Source of the DNA: Amycolatopsis nivea
GTDB lineage: Bacteria; Actinomycetota; Actinomycetes; Mycobacteriales; Pseudonocardiaceae
Reading direction: 5' to 3'
NCBI RefSeq assembly: GCF_004522235.1
Contig: NZ_SDLT01000016.1
Location: forward strand, 1 to 64,000
DNA length: 64,000 nucleotides
The notes under the pieces are model-generated. The model saw nothing but the letters and a program-made list of their open reading frames with translations, was not told the DNA's origin and ran no database searches. Position 1 is the first letter of the stretch; each line of letters starts with the position of its first letter. A program made the position numbers and the translations under genes. Of this stretch, positions 49,449 through 57,391 are shown piece by piece.

Positions 49449-49760
49449 TCAGAGATGGCGGTGGAAGCGTCGGCAGCGGTAGACGCGGGTGAAGGTGTCC
49501 CGCAACTGCTGCTCGCTGGCCGCGTCGGCGTGCAGGAAGGCCCCGGCGACGGTGAAACCCGGGCCGGGGCGAACGGCGCGAGCGGTTTCCTCGCCCCGGG
49601 TCCAGGCGTCCACTTCGGTGGCGCCCAGGTCGCGCAGCCGAGGCAGGACGGTCTCCAGCAGGCCGGTCGCGATGCCCTGGGACTGGTGGTCGGGATGCAC
49701 GGCGATCGTCTCGACGGTCGCGAGCCGGTCCCGCACTGCCGCGTCGAGCACTCCCGTCAC
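49449..49760 (-). CDS. GNAT acetyltransferase, N-terminally truncated
   Basis: The frame contains acetyl-CoA motif A of GNAT enzymes, TIAVHPDHQSQGIATGLLETV, and the fold's C-terminal part, but only about 103 residues from the sole usable start (GTG 49760). In-frame sequence upstream to a stop near 49857 (with KYLVEGHARLHPAVTGGLV) continues the homology without a start codon. It may use an unseen start or be a decayed gene. It lies downstream of the arabinosyltransferase gene on the same strand. Confidence 0.55.
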   Translation of the reverse strand: MTGVLDAAVRDRLATVETIAVHPDHQSQGIATGLLETVLPRLRDLGATEVDAWTRGEETARAVRPGPGFTVAGAFLHADAASEQQLRDTFTRVYRCRRFHRHL

Positions 49761-49888
49761 CAGCCCGCCGGTGACCGCCGGGTGCAGCCTCGCGTGGCCC
49801 TCGACAAGATATTTCGAGGCGTGGCCCGAACTCGAGAGCGCCGAACCGAGCGGTTGTCACGCAACCTTCCCCAAGGCAGCCAACCCGG

Positions 49889-52800
49889 TTAACGGGTCGG
49901 GTCCTTGCCGTTCGGCTGCGAAGGCCCGGGTCCAGGCGACCACCAGCCCCACACGGTCTTCTCGCCGTGCCGCACCGTCGGCGCCACCCCGGTCGTGTAC
50001 GGCTCGATCTGCAGCAGCTGTCCCCACGACTGGTACGGCTGCCCGTTCAGATAGCTCGGCACCTCGGGCTCGTCGGCGATCTCCTCGAGCCAGCCGTTCG
50101 GGCCGCCGTTGGTGCTGGACGCCCATTTCGCCTCGTCGGCGAGCTGGCCGGCGGTGATGCGGTAGTCCGGCATCGCGGAGATGCCGTCGTGCGAGGTGAC
50201 CGGGTTCGCGCACGGGTACACGAACGACGCGGGCCAGTCGATGTACACCGATTTGCCCGCGAGCTTGTCGGTGAGCGTGGTGAAGGTCGGCACGCGCGGC
50301 GCGGACGCGGCGATCCAGCCGTCCTCGGTGAGGTCGTTGTCCACCATGACGATCCGCACCGACGTGGTCTCCGGCGGCAGGTCGCGCAGGTTGATCCGGG
50401 TGTCGTTCCAGCCGCCGGTGCCCGCGCCGGGCGGGAGCGCGAACTGGCCGCGCAGCACGCGCACGCCCTCGGGAGTGTTCACGCCGTACTCCAGGCTCAC
50501 CGACGTGGGACGGCGCGGCTGGCTCGCGGTGGCGACCACGATCTGGCCGTTCTCGGTCCGGTCGGTGAGCGCGTACCAGTCGCTGCGCAGCCGTCCGGCG
50601 CGGGTCTGGGTGTCGAGGTAGCTGCTCCACATCGGCACCTGGTCCTGCTTGAACCCGTGCGGCGGCTCGGCCAGCGGGTCCTTGTCGTCGACCGGGCTGG
50701 TGTGGAAACCGGTCTGGATCCGGCCGTTGTCCTGGTCCGGGCTCGGCAGCGGGTTCGGCGGGTTCTGCGTCACCGGTTTCTCCGGCACCGTCCGCTGTTC
50801 GGGCTGCGGGTGCAGGATGCTCTTCGCCGCGTCGCGCTCGACCATCACGTGGTCGGACAGGTTGCAGCTCTTGCCGAACAGGTGCCCGATGTTGGCCGCG
50901 CCGAGGCTGTAGCTGTCGCGCTGGAAGTAGATCGCCGCGCCCATCGTGTAGATCTCGCCCGCCGCGACCAGGCCGCACACCACGACCAGCGACAGCGAAC
51001 CGAGCCGCAGCGACCGGCTCCGGCCCTCCTGCTGGGTCAGCGCCGGGCCCGGCCGGTGCGCGCGGATGTTCTCCACGAACGCGTAGATCCCGGCGATCGC
51101 GGCGGCCGCGAGCAGGATCGTCGACAGCGGGATGCCGCCGATCGACGGCGCGACGTTCGTCCACGGCACGCCGATCCGCGAGACGAACCAGTACGTGTTC
51201 GGCCCGGTCGCGGCGAGCGCGCCGACCACCAGCAGCACGGCGAGGAACGCGGCTCGGTTGCGGTTGGAGCGCAGCACGGTGGAACTGGTCGCGAGCGCGG
51301 TGAGCGCCGCCATCGACGCGCCGACCGCGGCGAACGCGCCGAAGTGGTGCGTCCATTTCGTCGGGGTCAGCGCGAGCAGCAGGAAGAACAGCGCGGTGGT
51401 GCCGATCAGCCGGCGGCTCGGCCCGAGCGCCGCGCCGGGGATCCGGCCGCGGCGCAGCAGCACCACCAGGCAGGTGACCGTGCAGAGCAGCACGAGCAGC
51501 ACCGGGAACCGGCGCGGCGCGGAGCCGTCCGGCAGGTTCTCGAAGAGCAACTGATACCGCGCGAGTTCCTGGAACCACGACAGGTTCGGGCCGACCGCGG
51601 TGCGGATGCGGGTGGCCTCCTGGACCGTCGCGAACGTCTGGTCGGCGAACATCACCACGAGCACCAGGAAGCCGGACGCGAGGATCGGCGCGAGCATCGG
51701 CAGCCAGCCGCTCGCCGACCGCTGCCGGACCAGCTTGAACAGCGGTTTCCCGGCGACCAGGAACGGGGCCACGGCGATCAGCCCGGTCGGCGTCGCGGCG
51801 AGGGTGAACGCGGCCGCGGTCAGCCCGAGGCACAGCGGCAGCAGGCGGCGGGTGACCAGGGCGCGTTCGACCGCGCAGATCGCCAGCAGCGACCCGAGCG
51901 CGGCGACCGGTTCCGGCCGGACGCCGTTGTTGTAGGGCATCCACCAGACCAGGAACACCGCGGCGGCGGCCCAGCCCGCGGCGCGGCTGCGGCGGACCTG
52001 GGTGCCCAGCCGCGGCATCACCTCGCGGCTGATCAGCAGCCAGCTGATCACGCCCAGCAGGTACGAGGGCAGCCGGATCCACGGCGGCACCGTGCTGACG
52101 TGCGTCATCAGCTCGTACAGGTGGTAGAACCAGCCGAACGGGGCCTCGGCGACGCCGAACCAGCGGTGGTAGTTCGTGAGGTACCCGGTGGCCTCGGTGA
52201 CCCGGGCCATGGTGAGGATGTAGCCGTCGTCCGAGGTCACCGGCCCGATGAAGACCCACGCGCCGAGCACGCCGAACACCGTCGCGTCGCGGCCGGTCAG
52301 CCGCCACCAGCCGACCGGGGCCCAGCGCGGCGCGCGGCGGGCGAAGCCGGAGTCCATCCGCCACACCGCGATCAGGCAGCCGAGGAACGACAGCGCGGCG
52401 AGGATGCCGACGACGATCTTCAGCGTGGTCGGCGAGGTCTGGTAGCGGGTGTCCGGGACGACCGACACGTGCAGCCCGGCGATCGGGTCGCGCGCGGAGG
52501 TGATCGAGGAGTAGATGCCGAGCACGCGCGGCCGGACGTCGCCGGTGGTGTGGAAGATCGAGGTCTTGCCGACCGAGAGCGTCATCTGGGTCGCGTCCGA
52601 GTCGAGCGTGACCTTGCAGCCGTCCTGCGGCAGCGGCTGCTGCGCGATCTGCTGGCCCTGGCTGGACGCGAGCAGCACTCCGTTGTCGACGCGCAGTTGC
52701 ATGCCGACGCCGTTGGCCGCGTGCTTGCCGGTGCGCCCGTCCGGAACGGTCGAGAACAGCAGCGCCGGGCCGTTCGTGCGCGCGTCGAGCGAGCGGATCG

Positions 52801-52984
52801 TCTCGCAGGGCAGTTCGGCCTTCAGGTCCTGTGCCCAGTACCCGGTCAAGGGCGCGTTGACGGAACGCGTGTCGGAGGCGACGGGCCAGACGACTTCCGC
52901 GGTGTCCTGCACGACCGGCAGGAAGGGATAGGCCAGGGCGCACAGCGCCGAAAGCAACCCCAGCACTACGGCAATCGGACGCAT
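49889..52984 (-). CDS. Cell-wall arabinosyltransferase (Emb family)
   Basis: The 1,031-residue GT-C enzyme has about 13 transmembrane spans, the catalytic-loop motif TSDDGYILTMARV (about 246-258), and a large extracytoplasmic C-terminal domain (about 690-1031). It matches EmbA/B/C, which use decaprenyl-phosphoryl arabinose to build arabinan of arabinogalactan. Ethambutol targets this family. The ATG at 52984 has no clear ribosome-binding site. It is 19 bp from bluB and on the same strand, so read-through from the cob operon is possible. Confidence 0.93.
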   Translation of the reverse strand: MRPIAVVLGLLSALCALAYPFLPVVQDTAEVVWPVASDTRSVNAPLTGYWAQDLKAELPCETIRSLDARTNGPALLFSTVPDGRTGKHAANGVGMQLRVDNGVLLASSQGQQIAQQPLPQDGCKVTLDSDATQMTLSVGKTSIFHTTGDVRPRVLGIYSSITSARDPIAGLHVSVVPDTRYQTSPTTLKIVVGILAALSFLGCLIAVWRMDSGFARRAPRWAPVGWWRLTGRDATVFGVLGAWVFIGPVTSDDGYILTMARVTEATGYLTNYHRWFGVAEAPFGWFYHLYELMTHVSTVPPWIRLPSYLLGVISWLLISREVMPRLGTQVRRSRAAGWAAAAVFLVWWMPYNNGVRPEPVAALGSLLAICAVERALVTRRLLPLCLGLTAAAFTLAATPTGLIAVAPFLVAGKPLFKLVRQRSASGWLPMLAPILASGFLVLVVMFADQTFATVQEATRIRTAVGPNLSWFQELARYQLLFENLPDGSAPRRFPVLLVLLCTVTCLVVLLRRGRIPGAALGPSRRLIGTTALFFLLLALTPTKWTHHFGAFAAVGASMAALTALATSSTVLRSNRNRAAFLAVLLVVGALAATGPNTYWFVSRIGVPWTNVAPSIGGIPLSTILLAAAAIAGIYAFVENIRAHRPGPALTQQEGRSRSLRLGSLSLVVVCGLVAAGEIYTMGAAIYFQRDSYSLGAANIGHLFGKSCNLSDHVMVERDAAKSILHPQPEQRTVPEKPVTQNPPNPLPSPDQDNGRIQTGFHTSPVDDKDPLAEPPHGFKQDQVPMWSSYLDTQTRAGRLRSDWYALTDRTENGQIVVATASQPRRPTSVSLEYGVNTPEGVRVLRGQFALPPGAGTGGWNDTRINLRDLPPETTSVRIVMVDNDLTEDGWIAASAPRVPTFTTLTDKLAGKSVYIDWPASFVYPCANPVTSHDGISAMPDYRITAGQLADEAKWASSTNGGPNGWLEEIADEPEVPSYLNGQPYQSWGQLLQIEPYTTGVAPTVRHGEKTVWGWWSPGPGPSQPNGKDPTR

Positions 52985-53002
52985 TAGAGGAAATCTATTG
53001 GG

Positions 53003-53677
53003 TCAGGGTTGACGCGGTTGCGCGGACCCCTCGTCGCGCGGGGTGAACCGCTCGTGGTGTAACGCGCTGGCCAGGGGCGCGCGGCTGCGCCAGCCGTGCC
53101 GCTCCAGGTCGGGAACCTCGGCCAGATTCGTTACCGGTCCTATACAAAGCCAGGCCACCGGCCGGATCCCGGCGGGAATGCCGAGCAGGTCGGCGAGCGC
53201 GGGTTCGCGGTAAAAACTCACCCACCCGACGCCGAGCCCTTCCGCGGTCGCGGCGAGCCACAGGTTCTGGATCGCCAGGCAGACCGAGTACAGCCCGGCG
53301 TCGGCGATCGCGTGCCGTCCGAGCACCGCCGGGGCGCCGCGCTGCTCGTCGTAGGTGACGACGATGCCGAGGCTCGATTCGCGGATGCCCTCGACCTTGA
53401 TCCTGGCGAACGTCTCCGCGCGCTCGCCGTCGAGGGACGCGGCGAACACGTCGCGTTCCTCGTGCACGTGGCGGGCGAATTCCTCGCGCGTGGCGGGGTC
53501 GCGGACGAGCACGAAGTCCCACGGCTGGCTCATCCCGACGCTCGGCGCGGCGTGCGCGGCCTCGAGCACCCGGGTGAGGACGGCGTCGTCGACCGGTTCG
53601 CCGGTGAACTCGGCGCGGACGTCGCGGCGGCGGTGCAGGACTTCGTAAAACATGGCGTTCATTGATTCAGCGTTCAT
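53003..53677 (-). CDS. bluB: 5,6-Dimethylbenzimidazole synthase BluB
   Basis: The 224-residue nitroreductase-fold protein has LHRRRDVRAEFTGEPVDDAV, AHAAPSVGMSQPWDFVLVR and GLGVGWVSFYREPALADLLG, which match BluB. BluB splits FMNH2 with O2 to make the lower ligand of B12. The ATG at 53677 overlaps the cobK stop (ATGA). It is the last gene of the cobL-cobM-(oxidoreductase)-cobK-bluB operon. Confidence 0.93.
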   Translation of the reverse strand: MNAESMNAMFYEVLHRRRDVRAEFTGEPVDDAVLTRVLEAAHAAPSVGMSQPWDFVLVRDPATREEFARHVHEERDVFAASLDGERAETFARIKVEGIRESSLGIVVTYDEQRGAPAVLGRHAIADAGLYSVCLAIQNLWLAATAEGLGVGWVSFYREPALADLLGIPAGIRPVAWLCIGPVTNLAEVPDLERHGWRSRAPLASALHHERFTPRDEGSAQPRQP

Positions 53678-54411
53678 CGGCTGAGCACCCATTCGACGGC
53701 GGCGGCTGCGTCTGTGGTTTCCGCGGTTTCCGGAGCGGACGGTCGGGGCGGCCGGCGCACGACGACCACCGGCAGGCCGAGTTCCCGCGCTGCGGTCAGC
53801 TTCGCGGCCGTCATCGCGCCGCCGCTGTCCTTGGTGACCAGCACGTCGATGTCGTGTTCGGTCATCAGCGCGCGTTCGCCGTCGAGGCGGTACGGGCCGC
53901 GGTCGAGCACCACCTCGTGCCGGCGCGGCAGCGGCTGGCCGGGCGGGTCGACGCAGCGGATCAGGAACCACAGCGGGTCGAGGTCGGCGAACGCGGCTAG
54001 GCCCTGGCGGCCGCTGGTGAGGAACACGCGGGTGCCGAGGCCGGGCAGGAGCGCGGCGGCTTCCTCGAGGTCGGCGGCCCAGTGCCAGCGATCGTCTTCG
54101 CTCGGCTGCCAGCTGGGGCGGGCGAGCCGCAGGAGCGGAATGCCCGCGGCTTGGGTGGCGTGGAAAGCGTTGGCACCGATGCGTTCCGCGAACGGATGCG
54201 TGGCGTCGACCACTGCCCAGACACCGTTTTCGCGCAGCCAGACCGTAAGGCCGTCGACGCCGCCGAACCCGCCGATCCGCACCTCTCCGACCGGCAGGCG
54301 CGGCCGCGTGACGCGTCCGGCCAGCGAGGAGACCACCGGGACGCCGCGTTCGTGCAGCTGTGCGGCGAGGTCGCGGGCTTCCGCGGTGCCGCCCAGGATC
54401 AGGACGGTCAT
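53674..54411 (-). CDS. cobK: Precorrin-6A reductase CobK
   Basis: The 245-residue protein has ILGGTAEARDLAAQLHERG at the N-terminus, VVDATHPFAERIGANAFHA (about 70-88) and VLVTKDSGGAMTAAKLTAAREL near the end, as in CobK/CbiJ. It reduces precorrin-6A with NADPH. Both ends overlap neighbours by 4 bp. Confidence 0.95.
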   Translation of the reverse strand: MTVLILGGTAEARDLAAQLHERGVPVVSSLAGRVTRPRLPVGEVRIGGFGGVDGLTVWLRENGVWAVVDATHPFAERIGANAFHATQAAGIPLLRLARPSWQPSEDDRWHWAADLEEAAALLPGLGTRVFLTSGRQGLAAFADLDPLWFLIRCVDPPGQPLPRRHEVVLDRGPYRLDGERALMTEHDIDVLVTKDSGGAMTAAKLTAARELGLPVVVVRRPPRPSAPETAETTDAAAAVEWVLSR

Positions 54412-55418
54412 CGCCCGTACCCGACGGCCGCGCGCCACCGGTCGAGCGTGCGCATGTTGGCGACTGTTTCGGCCCAGGTCAGTTCCGGGCCTTGCTGGTC
54501 CGCGACATGCGCGGCGACGTAGTCCGCTTCCCGGGCGTAAATCCCTTGGGTGGCTTCGATTTCGATGACCTTCGGCTCGCCGTCCGACGGGGTCAGCACG
54601 ATCGTCGAAACGCCCGGCGCGCGCAGTTCGTGGATCCACGCGGGCTTCGGCACGTACAGGTGGCCGGCGGTGCCGTAGATCCGGATGTGGTCGTCCTGGG
54701 TGAGCAGGTAACCGCAGGACATCTGCGCGATGATGTCGCCGGGCAGCCGCAGCAGGCCCATCGCGAACTCGTCGACGCCGCTTTCGGTGAGCCGCGCCAT
54801 GCCGGTGACGAGGGTCGGCTCGACCGCCGGAATTCCGGTCGCGGCCTGGGAAACCAGCCGGGCCAGCGAGGTGCAGTAGCAGCCGACGTCAAGGATTCCG
54901 CCGCCGCCGAGCGCGGGGTCGCCGAGGCGGGCCGCGTCGTTCGCGTCGGAGTCGAAGCTGAACGTGACGTCCACGGCGCGGACCTCGCCGATCGCCCCGG
55001 ATTCGATCAGCTCGACCAGCCGCCGCGTCTGCGGGTGCATGCGGTACATGAACGCTTCCATGAGGAAAACGTCGTTGCGCCGCGCGGCATCGATGACCTT
55101 CTCCGCGTCGGGCGCGGTGAGCGTGAGCGGTTTCTCGCACAGCACGTGCTTGCCCGCTTCGGCGGCCCGGATCGCCCATTCCTCGTGCTGCGCGTGCGGG
55201 GTGGCGACGTAGACCGCGTCGACGTCCGGGTCGGCGAGGAGTTCCTCGTAGCTGCCGTACGCCTTCGGGATTTCGTACCTGGTCGCGAAATGCTGCGCCC
55301 GCTCGGCCGTGCGCGAAGCAACCGCGGTGAGCACGCCGTGGCGGCTTTGCTCGACGCCGGCGGCGAATTCGGCGGCGATGGTCCCGGTGGCCAGCAGGCC
55401 CCAGCGCAGTTCGGTCAC
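54408..55418 (-). CDS. Gfo/Idh/MocA oxidoreductase inside the cob operon
   Basis: The 336-residue protein has a Rossmann N-terminus (WGLLATGTIAAEFAAG), VYVATPHAQHEEWAIRAAEAG, and the EKP motif in LCEKPLTLTAPDAEK (about 95-109), then the alpha/beta C-terminal domain with GGGGILDVGCYC. It is an NAD(P)-dependent dehydrogenase of the dihydrodiol/MocA type; the substrate is unknown. It is embedded between cobM and cobK with GTGA and ATGA overlaps, so it is obligately co-translated with B12 genes though not a known step of the pathway. Confidence 0.9.
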   Translation of the reverse strand: MTELRWGLLATGTIAAEFAAGVEQSRHGVLTAVASRTAERAQHFATRYEIPKAYGSYEELLADPDVDAVYVATPHAQHEEWAIRAAEAGKHVLCEKPLTLTAPDAEKVIDAARRNDVFLMEAFMYRMHPQTRRLVELIESGAIGEVRAVDVTFSFDSDANDAARLGDPALGGGGILDVGCYCTSLARLVSQAATGIPAVEPTLVTGMARLTESGVDEFAMGLLRLPGDIIAQMSCGYLLTQDDHIRIYGTAGHLYVPKPAWIHELRAPGVSTIVLTPSDGEPKVIEIEATQGIYAREADYVAAHVADQQGPELTWAETVANMRTLDRWRAAVGYGR

Positions 55419-56176
55419 AACGACTCCGGTTGGCTCGCCCGGTCCCGGGTGCTCGAATACAGGAAACTGTCCGGGAATCCGCCCGCGGCGAGGACCCGGC
55501 CGACGAAAATCGTGGCCGCGCGGGTCATTCCGGCGGCCCGTGCTTGACCGGCGATGTCCTTGAGCGTGCCGCGGACCACCGTTTCGCCGGGCTGGCTGGC
55601 CAGCGCGACGACGGCGGCCGGACAGTCCTCGCCGTAGTGCCCGGAGAGTTCTTCGGTGACGCGCTCGATGTGGTTGATCGCCAGGTGCAGCGCGAGAGTC
55701 GTGCCGGTGCGGGCGAAATTCTCCAGCGTTTCGGCGTCCGGCATCGCGGTGGACCTCGCCTGCGCGCGCGTGATCACGAGGCTCTGCCCGATTCCCGGGA
55801 CGGTCAGTTCGCGGCCGAGCACGGCGGCGGACGCGGCGAACGCCGGAACGCCGGGCACCATCTCGTACGGCACGCCTTCCGGTTCCAGCCGCCGGACCTG
55901 TTCCGCGACCGCGCTGTACAGCGACGGGTCTCCGGAACACAGCCGCGCGACGTCGTGTCCGGCTTGATGCGCTTCGATCAGTTTCGCGGTGATCTGGTCG
56001 AGGCTGAGGTTCGCGGTGTCGACGCGCTCGGCGTCCGGCGCGCAGTAGGCGAGCAGGTCGGTCGGCGTCATGCTGCCCGGGTACAGGCACACCTGGCAGC
56101 GCGCGAGCAGGTCGCGGCCGCGCACGGTGATCAGGTCGGCCGCGCCCGGTCCGGCGCCGATGAAGTAAACGGTCAT
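55415..56176 (-). CDS. cobM: Precorrin-4 C11-methyltransferase CobM
   Basis: The 253-residue tetrapyrrole methylase has VYFIGAGPGAADLITVRGRD, CLYPGSMTPTDLLAYC, ARLCSGDPSLYSAVAEQ and TLALHLAINHIERVT. CobM methylates C-11 of precorrin-4. ATGA and GTGA overlaps at both ends place it second in the minus-strand operon. Confidence 0.96.
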   Translation of the reverse strand: MTVYFIGAGPGAADLITVRGRDLLARCQVCLYPGSMTPTDLLAYCAPDAERVDTANLSLDQITAKLIEAHQAGHDVARLCSGDPSLYSAVAEQVRRLEPEGVPYEMVPGVPAFAASAAVLGRELTVPGIGQSLVITRAQARSTAMPDAETLENFARTGTTLALHLAINHIERVTEELSGHYGEDCPAAVVALASQPGETVVRGTLKDIAGQARAAGMTRAATIFVGRVLAAGGFPDSFLYSSTRDRASQPESL

Positions 56177-57321
56177 TTCCAGCTCCACTGCGTGACTGCC
56201 CGGGACGGCGTCCATCCGGTGAACCCGCCGAGCGGTTTCGCGTGCTCCACGGAGATCCGTTGCAGTTCCCCGCCGTGCCGGGCGTACGCGGCGGCCAGGA
56301 TCTGCTCGGCTTCGAGGGTGACACCGTGCGCGACGATCCGGGCGTCGGTTTCGACACACTGGTCGAGGACGCCGGGCACGGTCAGGCCGCCGCCGACGAA
56401 GATCGCGTCCGGGCGGGGGAGTCCGGCGAGTGCCTCGGGCGCCGGACCGGTGACCACCTGTAATTCCGGCACGCCAAGGGTATTGGCGTTGCGCTGGACG
56501 CGTTCGGCGCGCGCGGGGTCGCGTTCGATCGCGATGGCGCGGTTCAGTGGATGGGCACGGGACCATTCGATCCCGATGCTGCCCGCGCCCGCGCCGACGT
56601 CCCACAGAAGTTCGCCCGGAGCCGGGGCGAGGCGGGCGAGGGCGGACGCGCGGAGGTCGCGTTTGGTGAGCTGGCCGTCGTGCTCGAAGGCGTCGTCGGG
56701 GAGGCCGACGAGCGGGAGGCCGGGACCCTTGCAGAGCACGGCGAACACAGTGAGCGGGCCGGGGTCGCAGGTCCAGCCGTCGGAGCCGCGCTCGTCGGCC
56801 GCGCCGAGGTTTTCCCAGGCGGTAAGGGCGGAATCGCCGTACCCGCGGGCTTTGAGCAACTCGCGCAGTTCTGCTGCGGAGGCGCCCAGGACCAGCAGTT
56901 TCCGGTTGGGTGCCAGGGCTCGCGCGACGCGGTGGACGGCGCGGCCGACGACCGTCACGACTTCGGTCTCCTCGAACGACCAGCCGAGCCGCGCGCGGGC
57001 CAGTGTCGCTGACGAAACCGCGGGGTGGACCTCGAGCGCGTAGCCGCGGTCACGCAGGGTGGTGGCAATGCCGGACAGGTACGGATCGCCGCTGGCCAGC
57101 ACGCACACCCGGCCGGTCTGCTTCGTGAGGATTTCGTCGAGCGCGGGGAGCAGCGGGCTCGGCCAGGGCTGGGTCCGGAGGTCCGCGGGCAGGGATTTCA
57201 GCTGCCGTTCCGAACCGAGCACGACATCCGCCTTCCGCACGGCGTCGCGGGCCGCGGGGGTGAGCCCGGCCCACCCGTCGGCCCCGATCCCGACCACCGT
57301 CAGGCGTGATTCTTCGCGCAC
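56173..57321 (-). CDS. cobL: Precorrin-6Y methyltransferase/decarboxylase CobL
   Basis: The 382-residue protein fuses an N-terminal CbiE-like domain (about 1-200; VVGIGADGWAGLTPAARDAV, VLASGDPYLSGIATTL) and a C-terminal CbiT-like class I methyltransferase (about 215-382; LLWDVGAGAGSIGIEWSR). It methylates C-5 and C-15 and decarboxylates C-12 acetate. The start is GTG at 57321. It heads the operon and diverges from the chlID gene over 70 bp that hold both promoters. Confidence 0.95.
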   Translation of the reverse strand: MREESRLTVVGIGADGWAGLTPAARDAVRKADVVLGSERQLKSLPADLRTQPWPSPLLPALDEILTKQTGRVCVLASGDPYLSGIATTLRDRGYALEVHPAVSSATLARARLGWSFEETEVVTVVGRAVHRVARALAPNRKLLVLGASAAELRELLKARGYGDSALTAWENLGAADERGSDGWTCDPGPLTVFAVLCKGPGLPLVGLPDDAFEHDGQLTKRDLRASALARLAPAPGELLWDVGAGAGSIGIEWSRAHPLNRAIAIERDPARAERVQRNANTLGVPELQVVTGPAPEALAGLPRPDAIFVGGGLTVPGVLDQCVETDARIVAHGVTLEAEQILAAAYARHGGELQRISVEHAKPLGGFTGWTPSRAVTQWSWK

Positions 57322-57391
57322 GATTTCCCACCCTAAGCGACGGCTTCGCTGTGCGATGATCGGCCGGACGCCGACCCACGAGGGAGTGCTC

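Noticed and set aside
49967..52987. 1,006-codon plus-strand frame
   Set aside because: Antisense shadow of the arabinosyltransferase gene; composition is Arg/Gly/Gln-rich with no recognisable motif.
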